This document shows positions 34,385 through 43,443 of a stretch of DNA of 64,000 bases, piece by piece. Below the pieces are notes generated by a model. That model was not told the origin of the DNA. It saw only the letters and a program-made list of their open reading frames with translations, and searched no databases. Source of the DNA: an uncultured Bulleidia sp. (GTDB taxonomy: Bacteria > Bacillota_I > Bacilli_A > Erysipelotrichales > Erysipelotrichaceae). Position 1 is the first letter of the stretch, and every line of letters begins with the position of its first letter. The stretch spans positions 134,164-198,163 of the forward strand of contig CAMUDN010000002.1 in assembly GCA_947087645.1 (NCBI GenBank), given 5' to 3'. Made by a program: the position numbers and the translations under genes.

Positions 34385-35236
34385 ATGGATAAACGCTGGA
34401 AACAAATTATGCTTGATGAGCCAATTCCTACTCATATAAAAGAAAGAATGGAAGAATTACGTCACCAAGGACAAGTGGTTATTGACGATAAATATATTAA
34501 AAGACCAAGTCAGATTGAAGGCATTCGGAAAGCATCAGCTTTAAATACAGCTGTTCTGGATGAAGTTGCTAAGCATATCAAAGAGGGAATGAGTACACAA
34601 GATATTGATGATATTGTTGCTAATTTTACCAAAGAACATGGTGGTATATGTGCCCCTTATCATTTTGAAGGATTTCCTAAACATGTTTGTACATCAATTA
34701 ATGAAGAAGTTTGTCATGGTATTCCTACTCGTTTAAAGAAGCTTCATGATGGGGATATTATTAATGTTGATTGTACAACTATTTTAGATGGTTATTATGG
34801 GGATGCCAGTCGGATGTTTTATATTGGTAATGTTTCTAAAGAACGTCAAAAGCTTTGCGAGATAACGAAAGAAGCTTTAGATTTAGCTGTCCAAGTTGCA
34901 AAGCCTTGGGCACATGTTGGTGATATTGGTTATACAATTCAAAATTTTATTAAAAAGACACCTTATTCAGTAGTCCGTGATATTGGCGGTCATGGTGTTG
35001 GCTTAGAATTTCATGAAGATCCTTTTGTTTCACATATTGGTCAAAAACACCATGGTATGGTTCTTGTGCCAGGAATGATAATTACCATTGAGCCAATGAT
35101 TAATGCTGGTGGAGCAAGTGTAGTTATTGATCCTTATAATGAATGGGTTATTTCAACTCGTGATGGTAAAGATTCAGCTCAATGGGAATATACTATACTG
35201 ATTAAAGAAGATGGAAATGAGGTCATAAGTCACTAA
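34385..35236 (+). CDS. map: Type I methionine aminopeptidase, 283 aa
   Basis: Removes the initiator methionine from new proteins. Metal ligands lie in NVDCTTILDGYYGDASRMF (about residues 127-145; two Asp), GHGVGLEFHE (His), and TIEPMI (Glu), with a last Glu in QWEYTILI. At 283 aa it is longer than the minimal ~250-aa form because of a basic N-terminal extension of ~40 residues before the catalytic fold, as in several Firmicutes. Ribosome binding site TAGGAGG. Its stop overlaps the start of the pyrophosphatase gene by one base (TAATG), which places dut, map and the pyrophosphatase in one operon. Confidence 0.94.
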   Translation: MDKRWKQIMLDEPIPTHIKERMEELRHQGQVVIDDKYIKRPSQIEGIRKASALNTAVLDEVAKHIKEGMSTQDIDDIVANFTKEHGGICAPYHFEGFPKHVCTSINEEVCHGIPTRLKKLHDGDIINVDCTTILDGYYGDASRMFYIGNVSKERQKLCEITKEALDLAVQVAKPWAHVGDIGYTIQNFIKKTPYSVVRDIGGHGVGLEFHEDPFVSHIGQKHHGMVLVPGMIITIEPMINAGGASVVIDPYNEWVISTRDGKDSAQWEYTILIKEDGNEVISH

Positions 35237-36873
35237 TGGTTAATGAAACAATATATGTAAGTGGTCATCGGCATCCGGATAGTGATGCTATATGTAGTGC
35301 CATTGCTTATGCTGAATTATTAAATCAAACAGGTAGAAAAGCTATGGCTTGTCGGCAAGGACCATTAAATGAAGAAACAAAGTTTATTTTAAAAAGATTT
35401 GGCTTAGATAATCCTTTATTAATGACAGATGCTAGAGCACGTTTGTGTGATATTGAAATTGATAATCCGACAACGATTAAAACTTATGAAACAATACATC
35501 ATGCTTGGCATTTAATGGAACATACTAAAAATAGAAGCCTTTTTGTAATTGATGATAGTGGTAAATTAAGAGGGATTTGTACTACTTCTGATTTATCTCG
35601 TTATCGTTTTCATCCTGATAAAGATCTAGCTGATTTAATGAAAACAGCATCGTTGGCTAATATTGCTCGGACGATAGGTGGTCGTATTCGCTTTGAACCA
35701 GAAAATTTCCATTTTAATGGTCAGATTCATGTTATTACTGTGGAAAAGATGGATGATAGTCCATATCAACTAAAAGATTGTGTTGCTTTAATGTCAGTTG
35801 GTTCTTTAAAACAAATTGCAGCAATTAAAGAAGGTGTTCGTTGTCTTATTTTAACAGCAGGAGCTAAAGCTACTTTAGAAGTTGTTACGGCAGCTAAGAA
35901 GTTAGGTTGTGCAATTTTGGAAACAAGAGATAGTACTATGCATACAGCCTTTGTAATCAATGAAAGTTATAGTGTAGAACAAATTATGACTTTGAATCCG
36001 ATTTGTTTTGGAGATACAGAATATGTTGATGATGTAGCTTCTAAAATGAATCATTCACGTGTTCGTTCTTATCCTGTATTAGATAAACAAGGGAATATTG
36101 TTGGTGCTATTTCTCGTTATCATACACGTAATTATAAAAAGTTACAGATTGCTTTAGTCGATCATAGTGCAACTAACCAATCTATGCAGAATATTGATAA
36201 GGGAGATATTGTAGCAATTGTCGATCATCATCATATTGGAGATATTACGACTACACATCCTATTGAATATCGTAATCATCGTTGTGGCTGTACTTGTACT
36301 ATTGTTACTAAGTTATATGCTGAAGCAGGTATTGTTCCAAGTAAAGCAATTGCCGGTATTATGTTATCAGCTATTTTGTCAGATACATTGAATTTCAAAT
36401 CGGCAACTACTACAGATGAAGATCGTGATACAGTACAATATTTAGCAACTTTAGCAGAAATAGATGATGTTAATGCATATGCTACAGAAATGTTGAATGC
36501 TTCTGTATCTTTGAAAGATTCTAGTCCGAAAGATATTCTTTATCGTGATTTAAAATATTACGATGTTGATCGTTATCATATTGCTATTGGTCAAACTAAT
36601 TTTTCACATAGTGAAGAAGTACAATCACTAATTCCAAAAATGAAAGAATTGATTAAGAAAGAGCAGGAAAATCAAGGTCTTGATTTATTAGTTATGTTAT
36701 TTACGGATGTATTAGGAGCAGGTTCTTATTTTGTTTATAATGGTTCTATGAGCTATGTTTTAAAAGAATTTTTAGCTACAATTATTGATGAAAATAGTGC
36801 CTTTGATCCAAAGATCATTTCGCGTAAACAACAATTAATGCCAACTTTATCGGAATTATTAAAACAGCAATAA
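35236..36873 (+). CDS. ppaC: Manganese-dependent inorganic pyrophosphatase with CBS and DRTGG inserts, 545 aa
   Basis: Family II pyrophosphatase that hydrolyses PPi. The DHH domain starts with GHRHPDSDAICSAIAY; after residue ~70 a regulatory insert interrupts it: CBS (about 70-130), a DRTGG-like domain (about 185-250, GVRCLILTAGAKATLEVVTA) and a second CBS (about 250-300). The catalytic fold resumes with VDHHHIGD and the DHHA2 part. This CBS-PPase form, known from Clostridium perfringens and relatives, is controlled by adenine nucleotides binding to the CBS pair and by diadenosine polyphosphates. Overlaps map by one base. RNase Z follows 13 bases later. Confidence 0.93.
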   Translation: MVNETIYVSGHRHPDSDAICSAIAYAELLNQTGRKAMACRQGPLNEETKFILKRFGLDNPLLMTDARARLCDIEIDNPTTIKTYETIHHAWHLMEHTKNRSLFVIDDSGKLRGICTTSDLSRYRFHPDKDLADLMKTASLANIARTIGGRIRFEPENFHFNGQIHVITVEKMDDSPYQLKDCVALMSVGSLKQIAAIKEGVRCLILTAGAKATLEVVTAAKKLGCAILETRDSTMHTAFVINESYSVEQIMTLNPICFGDTEYVDDVASKMNHSRVRSYPVLDKQGNIVGAISRYHTRNYKKLQIALVDHSATNQSMQNIDKGDIVAIVDHHHIGDITTTHPIEYRNHRCGCTCTIVTKLYAEAGIVPSKAIAGIMLSAILSDTLNFKSATTTDEDRDTVQYLATLAEIDDVNAYATEMLNASVSLKDSSPKDILYRDLKYYDVDRYHIAIGQTNFSHSEEVQSLIPKMKELIKKEQENQGLDLLVMLFTDVLGAGSYFVYNGSMSYVLKEFLATIIDENSAFDPKIISRKQQLMPTLSELLKQQ

Positions 36874-36886
36874 GAAAGTAGGAAAT

Positions 36887-37795
36887 ATGATAGAAGTACA
36901 TTTAATTGGTACGGGTGGTACAGTGCCTTTACCCAAGCGTTGGCTGACATCTTTATACATTAAATTAAATGGTAAAGTAACTTTGGTTGACTGTGGGGAA
37001 GGAACACAAATAGCCCTTCAAGAGCAAGGTTTATCACTAAAGCCAATTGATAATATTCTTTTAACGCATTTTCATGCTGATCATACAGCCGGTTTACCGG
37101 GTTTATTATTGACGATGGCAAAGGCTGATCGAAAAGAGCCAATTCGGATATATGGACCTAAAGGTTTAAAAGAAATAATTCAGGGAATTTATGCTTTAGC
37201 ACGTTATATACCATTTCCCATTGAAAGTGTTGAAATTGAAAATCATAGTTCTTTTATGTTTGACAAATTAAAAGTAGAAGCATTTTTAATGAACCATTCA
37301 GTTGAATGTTATGGCTATCGTTTTGAATTAGCACGTAGACCAAAATTTTTAGTTACAAAAGCTAAGGAATTGGATATTCCTGTAAGATATTGGTCACATT
37401 TGCAAAATGGTGAAGTGATTGAATATAATCAGCAAAAAATACAGCCAAGTTCTGTTTTGGGTACGACAAGAAAAGGAATTTCTTTACTTTATGCAACTGA
37501 TACAAGACCGAATAATAATTTATTAATAGCAGCTGAAAAAGTTGATTTATGTATTATTGAAGGTATGTATGGTGATATAGATAAAATAATAAATGCCCAA
37601 AATAACAAACATATGATGATGCAAGAAGCTTGTACATTAGCTAAAAAATGTCAAGTAAAAGAATTATGGTTGACACATTATTCACCATCAATGCCTTTTC
37701 CAGAAGATTATGAAGACGAATTGAAAAAGATTTATCCAACAGTTAAAATAAGCCATGATGGGCAAAATAAAATATTAAGATTTGAAGGAGATTAG
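36887..37795 (+). CDS. rnz: Ribonuclease Z, 302 aa
   Basis: Zinc-dependent tRNA 3' endonuclease of the metallo-beta-lactamase fold. The zinc motif THFHADHTAGLPGLL is near residue 62; later ligands lie in NHSVECYGYRFE, YATDTRP and LTHYSPSMP. It trims tRNA precursors that lack an encoded CCA. That fits this window: tRNA-His lacks CCA, while tRNA-Gly has it. Ribosome binding site GAAAGTAGGAA. It lies in the same run as the pyrophosphatase gene and is followed two bases later by the lipid kinase gene. Confidence 0.94.
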   Translation: MIEVHLIGTGGTVPLPKRWLTSLYIKLNGKVTLVDCGEGTQIALQEQGLSLKPIDNILLTHFHADHTAGLPGLLLTMAKADRKEPIRIYGPKGLKEIIQGIYALARYIPFPIESVEIENHSSFMFDKLKVEAFLMNHSVECYGYRFELARRPKFLVTKAKELDIPVRYWSHLQNGEVIEYNQQKIQPSSVLGTTRKGISLLYATDTRPNNNLLIAAEKVDLCIIEGMYGDIDKIINAQNNKHMMMQEACTLAKKCQVKELWLTHYSPSMPFPEDYEDELKKIYPTVKISHDGQNKILRFEGD

Positions 37796-37797
37796 GC

Positions 37798-38700
37798 ATG
37801 TATTATGTAATTGTTAATCCTGGCTCGGGTTCTTATCATAATAAGACATGGGAATGTGTTTCAAATATTTTAAAAAAACATGGTGAAATTTATCAAGTTT
37901 TTTATTCCAATAAAAAGTATGATGTAAATCACATTTTAAAAGATTTACAACGTGGTCAGATGATCAAAGTTCTTTTGATTGGTGGTGATGGAACGATTAA
38001 TTTAGCTGTCAATGCGATTAATGATTTTAAACAAGTTAAAATTGGTTATATACCAAGTGGATCAGGTAATGACTTTGGACGAAGTATGGGTATCATGCGT
38101 GATACGGAATTAGTTATGTCATCAATTCTTCGAAAAGGATATCGTTTAATTGATGTTGCGCAAGTTAAAATTATTCAGGGTGATCATCCGCAAACACGCC
38201 GTTTTATGATTTCATGTGGTCTTGGATATGATGCTTTAGCTGGATATCATGTGCAAAAAAGTCCTTTTAAATCACGAATGAATAAGTATGGTATGGGTAA
38301 TTTAGTTTATCTTGCATCAGGTGCTTTCTCAATGTTTCAATATAAACCATTTCATTTTGTTGATAATAAGGAAGAAGTGGCTTTCTATGTTGCTATGAAT
38401 CAACGTTATGAAGGGGGTGGTTTTTTGTTTGCCCCAAATGCTAATCCTCAAGATGGTTTATTAGATTTTATGAAAGTTGCTAATATTAGCCGTTTAAAAA
38501 TGCTACAATTAATACCAAGTGCTCGTAATGGAAAACATATTTTTTCGAAACATGTATCACTTGAAGCATCGGCTTATCATCATTTAGAAATGGTTGAACC
38601 TGTTTATATTCATGCTGATGGTGAAGTTTTAGGTAAAGCGATAGAAGTTGAATTTAGTATTTTAAAAGATAAATTATGTTTATTGAATAGTGAAATATAA
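37798..38700 (+). CDS. Diacylglycerol/lipid kinase family protein, 300 aa
   Basis: DAGK-catalytic-domain protein (DagK/YegS/BmrU type) that phosphorylates diacylglycerol or a similar lipid at the inner face of the membrane. The start VNPGSGSYHN, the GGDGTINLAVN nucleotide-binding motif near residue 60, GSGNDFGR near residue 90, and HADGE near the end are the family's fixed points. The length is typical. Last gene of the dut-map-ppaC-rnz-lipid kinase series; terminator follows at once. The lipid substrate is not decided by the sequence. Confidence 0.9.
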   Translation: MYYVIVNPGSGSYHNKTWECVSNILKKHGEIYQVFYSNKKYDVNHILKDLQRGQMIKVLLIGGDGTINLAVNAINDFKQVKIGYIPSGSGNDFGRSMGIMRDTELVMSSILRKGYRLIDVAQVKIIQGDHPQTRRFMISCGLGYDALAGYHVQKSPFKSRMNKYGMGNLVYLASGAFSMFQYKPFHFVDNKEEVAFYVAMNQRYEGGGFLFAPNANPQDGLLDFMKVANISRLKMLQLIPSARNGKHIFSKHVSLEASAYHHLEMVEPVYIHADGEVLGKAIEVEFSILKDKLCLLNSEI

Positions 38701-38721
38701 AAGGCACCGCAAGTGCCTTTT
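38699..38721. terminator. Terminator after the lipid kinase gene
   Basis: AAAAGGCAC and GTGCCTTTT with loop CGCAA. Works in both directions; the aminotransferase gene on the minus strand also ends here. Confidence 0.85.
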
Positions 38722-39925
38722 ATAAACTAGTTTGTATTTCTTTGAGCCTTTTAGCTAAACCGGAAATTTGTTTTAAACTTAAAGAACATAAAGCAATACG
38801 AATACCTTTTGGAACACGAACTGTATAAATGTGATGTTCCATTAATGCTTTTTGATATTTAATTGGCTGATCATGAATTAAAGTTAAGAAAAAACCTTCT
38901 TTATAAGGATAATAAGCAAGCTGACAAAGATCAGCTTCTTTTTTAAATAGGTTGGCTCTTTCTTGTAATAAAGTAACAGCTTTCTTTTTTTCATTAAGAT
39001 AAGCAACTGGATTTTGAATAATATGAGCAATATTTTTCATTGCAGCATTAGCTACATTTGACCAAGTAGCACGTGCTTGTCGATCAAGAACATTGCTGAT
39101 TGAATGAATAATATCTTCATTTTGATGAAGAAAAAATAGACCACCAACTCTTAAGCCATATGAAGTAAAACTCTTAGAACAACTAAAAGCAATTAAAGCA
39201 AGAATATTTTTATGCAATTCATTCCAACTATCTAAAAAAAGACGACTATCTTTTTGCAAAGAATAATCAATATAAGCAACATCATTTAGTAAAATGATTT
39301 TTTTATTTTCAGGTAAAGAATTTAAGAAAGTAACTATTTCTTGCCATTCATTATTACTTAGTGAATAACCAGTAGGATTTTGACAAGGATCATTAATTAA
39401 TAGAATTAATTTATCTTTTTGTTGTAAATTATCTAAAATAAGTTTTTTTAAACCATCAATATCAAATTTTTGCCCTTTAAATAGATTATAAAAGACAGTT
39501 TTTAATTCATTTTCTTGGGCCATCAAATGATAGACAGGCCAAGCAATATCTGGTATTAGAACAGGATCACCTTTTTCTAGAAAGTTATTAAAGACAAGAC
39601 TGATTGCTCCTGTACCACCAGGAGTGGCAATAAAATCATGTTTGAGAACTACTTTTTTATCTTGTATAAGCCATTTTGTAATGGCTTGACAGAAATCAGG
39701 GTTACCCTTGAAATTTTGAGCATAAGCAGCTTTAATAGCTGAACTAATTTGATCATATGGTTTAAAAACACTATCAAAGGCTATAATTTTACCATCTTCA
39801 CCATAAAGTGTACCAACAGTAGCATTAATCTTATTTGGATCGGTATCTTGTTTAGCTTTATTAGCAATAGCAAAGACAGTATCTATGAGAGGATCAGTAT
39901 TTCTACTTTTTTTTGTAAATGACAT
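38720..39925 (-). CDS. Class I/II aminotransferase, 401 aa
   Basis: PLP-dependent aminotransferase of fold type I. NDPCQNPTGYS holds the conserved Asn-Pro-Thr-Gly segment; NDVAYIDYS has the PLP-contacting Asp and Tyr; SCSKSFTSYGLRVG carries the Schiff-base Lys and the SxxG-R anchor. The opening (DPLIDTVFAIANKAKQDTDP) and the ATVGTLYGEDG block resemble the aspartate/tyrosine/aromatic aminotransferase subgroup. The specific amino acid is not clear. Ribosome binding site AAAGGAGG. About 25 bases separate it from the FolT gene upstream on the same strand, so they may share a transcript. Confidence 0.88.
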   Translation of the reverse strand: MSFTKKSRNTDPLIDTVFAIANKAKQDTDPNKINATVGTLYGEDGKIIAFDSVFKPYDQISSAIKAAYAQNFKGNPDFCQAITKWLIQDKKVVLKHDFIATPGGTGAISLVFNNFLEKGDPVLIPDIAWPVYHLMAQENELKTVFYNLFKGQKFDIDGLKKLILDNLQQKDKLILLINDPCQNPTGYSLSNNEWQEIVTFLNSLPENKKIILLNDVAYIDYSLQKDSRLFLDSWNELHKNILALIAFSCSKSFTSYGLRVGGLFFLHQNEDIIHSISNVLDRQARATWSNVANAAMKNIAHIIQNPVAYLNEKKKAVTLLQERANLFKKEADLCQLAYYPYKEGFFLTLIHDQPIKYQKALMEHHIYTVRVPKGIRIALCSLSLKQISGLAKRLKEIQTSL

Positions 39926-39951
39926 GAAAAGACCTCCTTTTGATTATTAAA

Positions 39952-40536
39952 TCAAAATTTAAGTGGTAAAGTATAAGTTTGTTCAATTAAATGACGTTGA
40001 TTGAGAATTGGTAATAAGGCATTAAAGACGAGAATTAAGAGCATAATCTCAATAGGTAATAAAAGACTATTCTTAACAGCTGATACAATAAAATATGCCC
40101 AATATGTTTTTTTAGTATAGAGAATAGAAGTCCAAAGACTACCAATAAACATATTTGTAATAATATTATTGCATAATTTAGCTAAAATAATTGATCTTAT
40201 ATTAATCTTTTTATCATAGAAGAAAAAAGAATAGAAAAAATTACCTAATATAGCGGTTAAAATATAGCCAGGGAAAAAAATGCCTTTGGGAAAAATAGCA
40301 AAACCTAATAAATCAGTGACAACAGCTGATAATACACCAGCAGTTGGACCAATAATAGTTGCTTCTACAGCAACAAAGATAAAAGTAAAGCCAACACTTA
40401 AATTTTTAGCGACTGAGATATGAAAAAAACGACCAGAAATAATTTTTAAAGCAATAAATAATGCAATTAAGGCTAAATAACGAACATCTTTTAATTTTTT
40501 AGCACTACTTTGAAATTGATTGAATATATACATCAT
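39952..40536 (-). CDS. ECF transporter S component, folate type (FolT-like), 194 aa
   Basis: Substrate-capture membrane subunit of an energy-coupling-factor importer. Five or six hydrophobic segments are present. The LSVGFTFIFVAVEATIIGP stretch, and GFAIFPKGIFFPGYILTAIL (about residues 77-96), match the FolT pattern (an SFGFxP-like block, then a FPKGxFFPGFT-like loop). The coupling ATPases and T component (ecfAAT) are not in the window, as is normal for group II ECF S components. Good ribosome binding site GGGGAGG. I looked for a THF riboswitch upstream and saw none. Folate is the likely but unproven substrate. Confidence 0.78.
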   Translation of the reverse strand: MMYIFNQFQSSAKKLKDVRYLALIALFIALKIISGRFFHISVAKNLSVGFTFIFVAVEATIIGPTAGVLSAVVTDLLGFAIFPKGIFFPGYILTAILGNFFYSFFFYDKKINIRSIILAKLCNNIITNMFIGSLWTSILYTKKTYWAYFIVSAVKNSLLLPIEIMLLILVFNALLPILNQRHLIEQTYTLPLKF

Positions 40537-40628
40537 GAAACCTCCCCAATGAATAATCCAAACAATAAAATATCATGTTGTGAGCAAGAAAACAATGTAA
40601 TTTTATGATCATCATGTATAATAAACAT

Positions 40629-41507
40629 ATGGCTTATATTGCAATAACGGTTGATAACTTAAATGAAATAGATGATTATATCCAAGCTGGTGCTGAAGAA
40701 TTTATATTTGCTTTGGCAAATTGTCACTTTAGTTCATTAACATCTTTTTCTAAAGAATATTTAGTTACTTTTAAAAAAAAGATATTAAAAAAGAAAAAAA
40801 TGACTGTTTTAATGAATCGTTTATTTTCGCAAAAACAGATTGCTAAAGCACAAGATGATTTAGTGTATTTGTTAAAGGAAGGTATTGATAATATTTTATT
40901 TGCTGATCCTGGTTTATTACGTAAAGCTAAACAGATTGATGCTATAGATAAATTAATTTATTCGCCAGAAACATTGTTAACTTCATCATATGATGCTCAA
41001 ATATGGTTATCATTAGGTTTAAAAAAGGTAGTTATTTCACCTCTTTTAACAGCTAAAGAAATTATGTTGATAGCTTCTTTAGTACCACATTTATCTTTGC
41101 CTATCCACGGATATCAAATTATGTCAGTTTCACAAAGACATCTTTTGAGTGCTTATCAAAAGTATAGTGGTGTGCAAATGCAAGCTCGTGATAATCAAAA
41201 GCTTTGGATACAAGAAACAAATCGACAAGGGCATATGCCTATTTATGAAAGTGAATTTGGGACAGTTATCTATACAGATTTTGTTTTACAAAGTTTTCAA
41301 CATTTACATAAGTTTGTTGAGATGGGAATTGAACGTTTAGAAATTAATACACATTATTTAAGTAAAGAAGAAAGTATTTTAGCAATCCAACTTTATAAAG
41401 ATATTTTAAGTGGTAAAGATGGTAAGCAGTGTGAAGAAGAATATAGAAAGGCATTTTCTGATCTGCCATTAGAAGATGGTTATTATGGTCAGAAAACGAT
41501 AAGGTAG
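40629..41507 (+). CDS. U32-family protein, YrrN/TrhP1-like, 292 aa
   Basis: Short U32-family protein that sits directly before a longer U32 protein, the same order as B. subtilis yrrN-yrrO (trhP1-trhP2), whose products are needed for 5-hydroxyuridine at tRNA position 34. It has the TIM-barrel-like start (ITVDNLNEIDDYIQAGAEEF) but lacks the cysteines of its partner. In-frame Met codons exist at 40605, 40614 and 40629. I choose 40629 because the homologous start aligns there and no ribosome binding site precedes any of them; a TATAAT at 40617-40622 lies seven bases upstream, so the message may be leaderless. Confidence 0.75.
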   Translation: MAYIAITVDNLNEIDDYIQAGAEEFIFALANCHFSSLTSFSKEYLVTFKKKILKKKKMTVLMNRLFSQKQIAKAQDDLVYLLKEGIDNILFADPGLLRKAKQIDAIDKLIYSPETLLTSSYDAQIWLSLGLKKVVISPLLTAKEIMLIASLVPHLSLPIHGYQIMSVSQRHLLSAYQKYSGVQMQARDNQKLWIQETNRQGHMPIYESEFGTVIYTDFVLQSFQHLHKFVEMGIERLEINTHYLSKEESILAIQLYKDILSGKDGKQCEEEYRKAFSDLPLEDGYYGQKTIR

Positions 41508-41510
41508 AAT

Positions 41511-42716
41511 ATGAAAAAACCTGAATTACTAGCACCGGCAGGTGATTTAGCCCGTGCTAAAACAGCTATTTTATATGGTGCTGATGCTATTTTCTTAGGT
41601 GGTCAAAATTTTTCTTTACGTTCAAGAGCATCTAATTTTAGTTTAGATGACATAAAAGAGATTTGTCTTTTTGCTAAACAAAGAAATGCCCGTGTGCATG
41701 TAACAGTTAATATTATTCCCCATGAAGAAGATTTTAATGGTTTAAAAGAATATTTACAAAAATTAGAATTGTATGGGGTAACAGCTATTATTGTAGCTTC
41801 TCCAGCCATTATGAAGTTAGCAAAAGAAGTAGCACCTAAGTTAGAAGTTCATTGTTCAACACAAATGTCAATTATGAATGCTGAAAGTGCTAAATTTTTA
41901 GTTGAAGAATTTCATTTAGATCGTGTTGTTTTAGCCCGTGAATGTTCAATAACGGAAGTAAAAGATATTATTGCAAATTGTCCCGTTGAAGTAGAAGCGT
42001 TTATTCATGGTGGCATGTGTGTTAATTATTCGGGTCGTTGTACTTTATCTAATAGAATGACTTTAAGAGATGCTAATCGTGGGGGATGTGCGCAATCGTG
42101 TCGTTGGGAATATCATCTTTTTGAAGCCCAACATGAATTAAGTAAAGAGCAATTATTTACAATGAGTTCCAAAGATTTAATGGCAGCTGATTATTTGTAT
42201 AATCTAATGGCAGCTAATGTTTCTTCTTTGAAAATTGAAGGACGCATGAAAACCGAATATTATGTTGCTAATGTTGTTCGTGCTTATCGTGCTTTAATTG
42301 ATGCTATTTGGGCAAAACAAGCTGCTTTATCAAAGAGTGAAATGGCTGAACATCTAAAAGAAATTGCTCGTGTTGAAAATCGTCAAACAGCAGGTGGTCT
42401 TTATGCTGGTATTAATGATGAAGATACTATTTTATATCATCGAACGAGCAATAATGATGTCAATCATGATTTTGTTTCAACGATTATCGATTATCAGAAT
42501 AATACAGCTATTATGCAGGTGCGTAATGCATTTCAAGTAGGGGAAGTATTAGAAGTATTATCACCTGGTTTACCAAAGCGTTCATTTATTGTTAAAACAA
42601 TTTGTAATGCTGATGGTGAATATATGGAAAGAGCTAAAAGACCGATGGAAATAGTTTTTTTACCTATTCCATTTGTGGTTAAAAAGAATGATATTATTCG
42701 GCGAGGAAGAATATGA
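41511..42716 (+). CDS. U32-family protein, YrrO/TrhP2-like, 401 aa
   Basis: Peptidase-U32-annotated protein, now best understood as a Fe-S-dependent RNA hydroxylation factor family (TrhP, RlhA). It opens KPELLAPAGDLARAKTAI with GADAIFLGGQNFSLR. The cysteines CVNYSGRC and CAQSC are the conserved Fe-S ligands; MSSKDLMAADYL and LKIEGRMKTEYYVANVVRAY (about residues 244-263) are family signatures. Starts two bases after the YrrN-like stop and overlaps the following methyltransferase gene by four bases, so an RNA-modification operon is likely. Which RNA is hydroxylated is inference from the B. subtilis pair. Confidence 0.88.
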   Translation: MKKPELLAPAGDLARAKTAILYGADAIFLGGQNFSLRSRASNFSLDDIKEICLFAKQRNARVHVTVNIIPHEEDFNGLKEYLQKLELYGVTAIIVASPAIMKLAKEVAPKLEVHCSTQMSIMNAESAKFLVEEFHLDRVVLARECSITEVKDIIANCPVEVEAFIHGGMCVNYSGRCTLSNRMTLRDANRGGCAQSCRWEYHLFEAQHELSKEQLFTMSSKDLMAADYLYNLMAANVSSLKIEGRMKTEYYVANVVRAYRALIDAIWAKQAALSKSEMAEHLKEIARVENRQTAGGLYAGINDEDTILYHRTSNNDVNHDFVSTIIDYQNNTAIMQVRNAFQVGEVLEVLSPGLPKRSFIVKTICNADGEYMERAKRPMEIVFLPIPFVVKKNDIIRRGRI

Positions 42717-43435
42717 TTTTAGAAGGTGCAACATCTGTCAAAGCAGCTTTAGAAGCACAAAAAAGAAAAGTTTATGAATTAATTATTAAAAAGGGTAAGA
42801 ATAATCGTAATTTACGTTATATTTATCAGAAAGCAAAGGAAATTAATGTACCAATAGTTTATAAAAGTGAAGATGAAATTAATGACTTAGCTAAAGGTAA
42901 AACACATGGTGGTATTTTAGCACGAGTTGGTGAACGCAAAAAAGAATTTATTGATGATCTTAATTTATCGCCTAATGCTTTTATTTTATTAGTTGAAGGT
43001 ATAGTTGATCCATATAATTTTGGCTATATTGTACGTAGTGCTTTTAGTGCTGGCTGTGAAGCGATTTTAATGCCGACATATCATTGGCATGATTTAGAAG
43101 CAACAATTGTTAAATCATCTGCTGGAGCTTTTGAACATTGTCAGCTTGTACAATCAGATAATTTAGTAAATGATGTACTAAAGTTTAAAAAACAAGGTTT
43201 TCACATATTAGCTGGCTATCGTAAACAAGCTATTGCTTATGATGAAGTTAATTATCAAGGTCCTATTGTTTTATGTATTGGTGGTGAATTAAGAGGCTTA
43301 TCAAAAAATATTTTAAAAGAAGTTGAAACAGCTATTTATATTCCTTATGCAAATAATTTTCGTAATGCTTTAAATGGTGCAAGTGCAGCTGCTGTATTTT
43401 GTTTTGAAGTGTTAAGACAAAGAAGACAAAAATGA
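42713..43435 (+). CDS. TrmH/SpoU-family RNA methyltransferase 1, 240 aa
   Basis: 2'-O-ribose methyltransferase of the SPOUT fold using S-adenosylmethionine. The N-terminal SpoU substrate-binding part (ILEGATSVKAALEAQ) is followed by the knot: VDPYNFGYIVRSA (motif 1), CIGGELRGLSK (motif 2), and a motif 3 that reads NALNGASAAAV in place of the usual SLNVSxAxxI. The final part suggests the clostridial RlmB-like branch. Start overlaps the stop of the YrrO-like gene by four bases (ATGA). Ends with TGA. rRNA or tRNA substrate unknown. Confidence 0.87.
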   Translation: MILEGATSVKAALEAQKRKVYELIIKKGKNNRNLRYIYQKAKEINVPIVYKSEDEINDLAKGKTHGGILARVGERKKEFIDDLNLSPNAFILLVEGIVDPYNFGYIVRSAFSAGCEAILMPTYHWHDLEATIVKSSAGAFEHCQLVQSDNLVNDVLKFKKQGFHILAGYRKQAIAYDEVNYQGPIVLCIGGELRGLSKNILKEVETAIYIPYANNFRNALNGASAAAVFCFEVLRQRRQK

Positions 43436-43443
43436 GGTAAGTT

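Noticed and set aside
40537..40628. THF riboswitch before the folT-like gene
   Set aside because: The short leader lacks the conserved THF-aptamer sequence and is too short.
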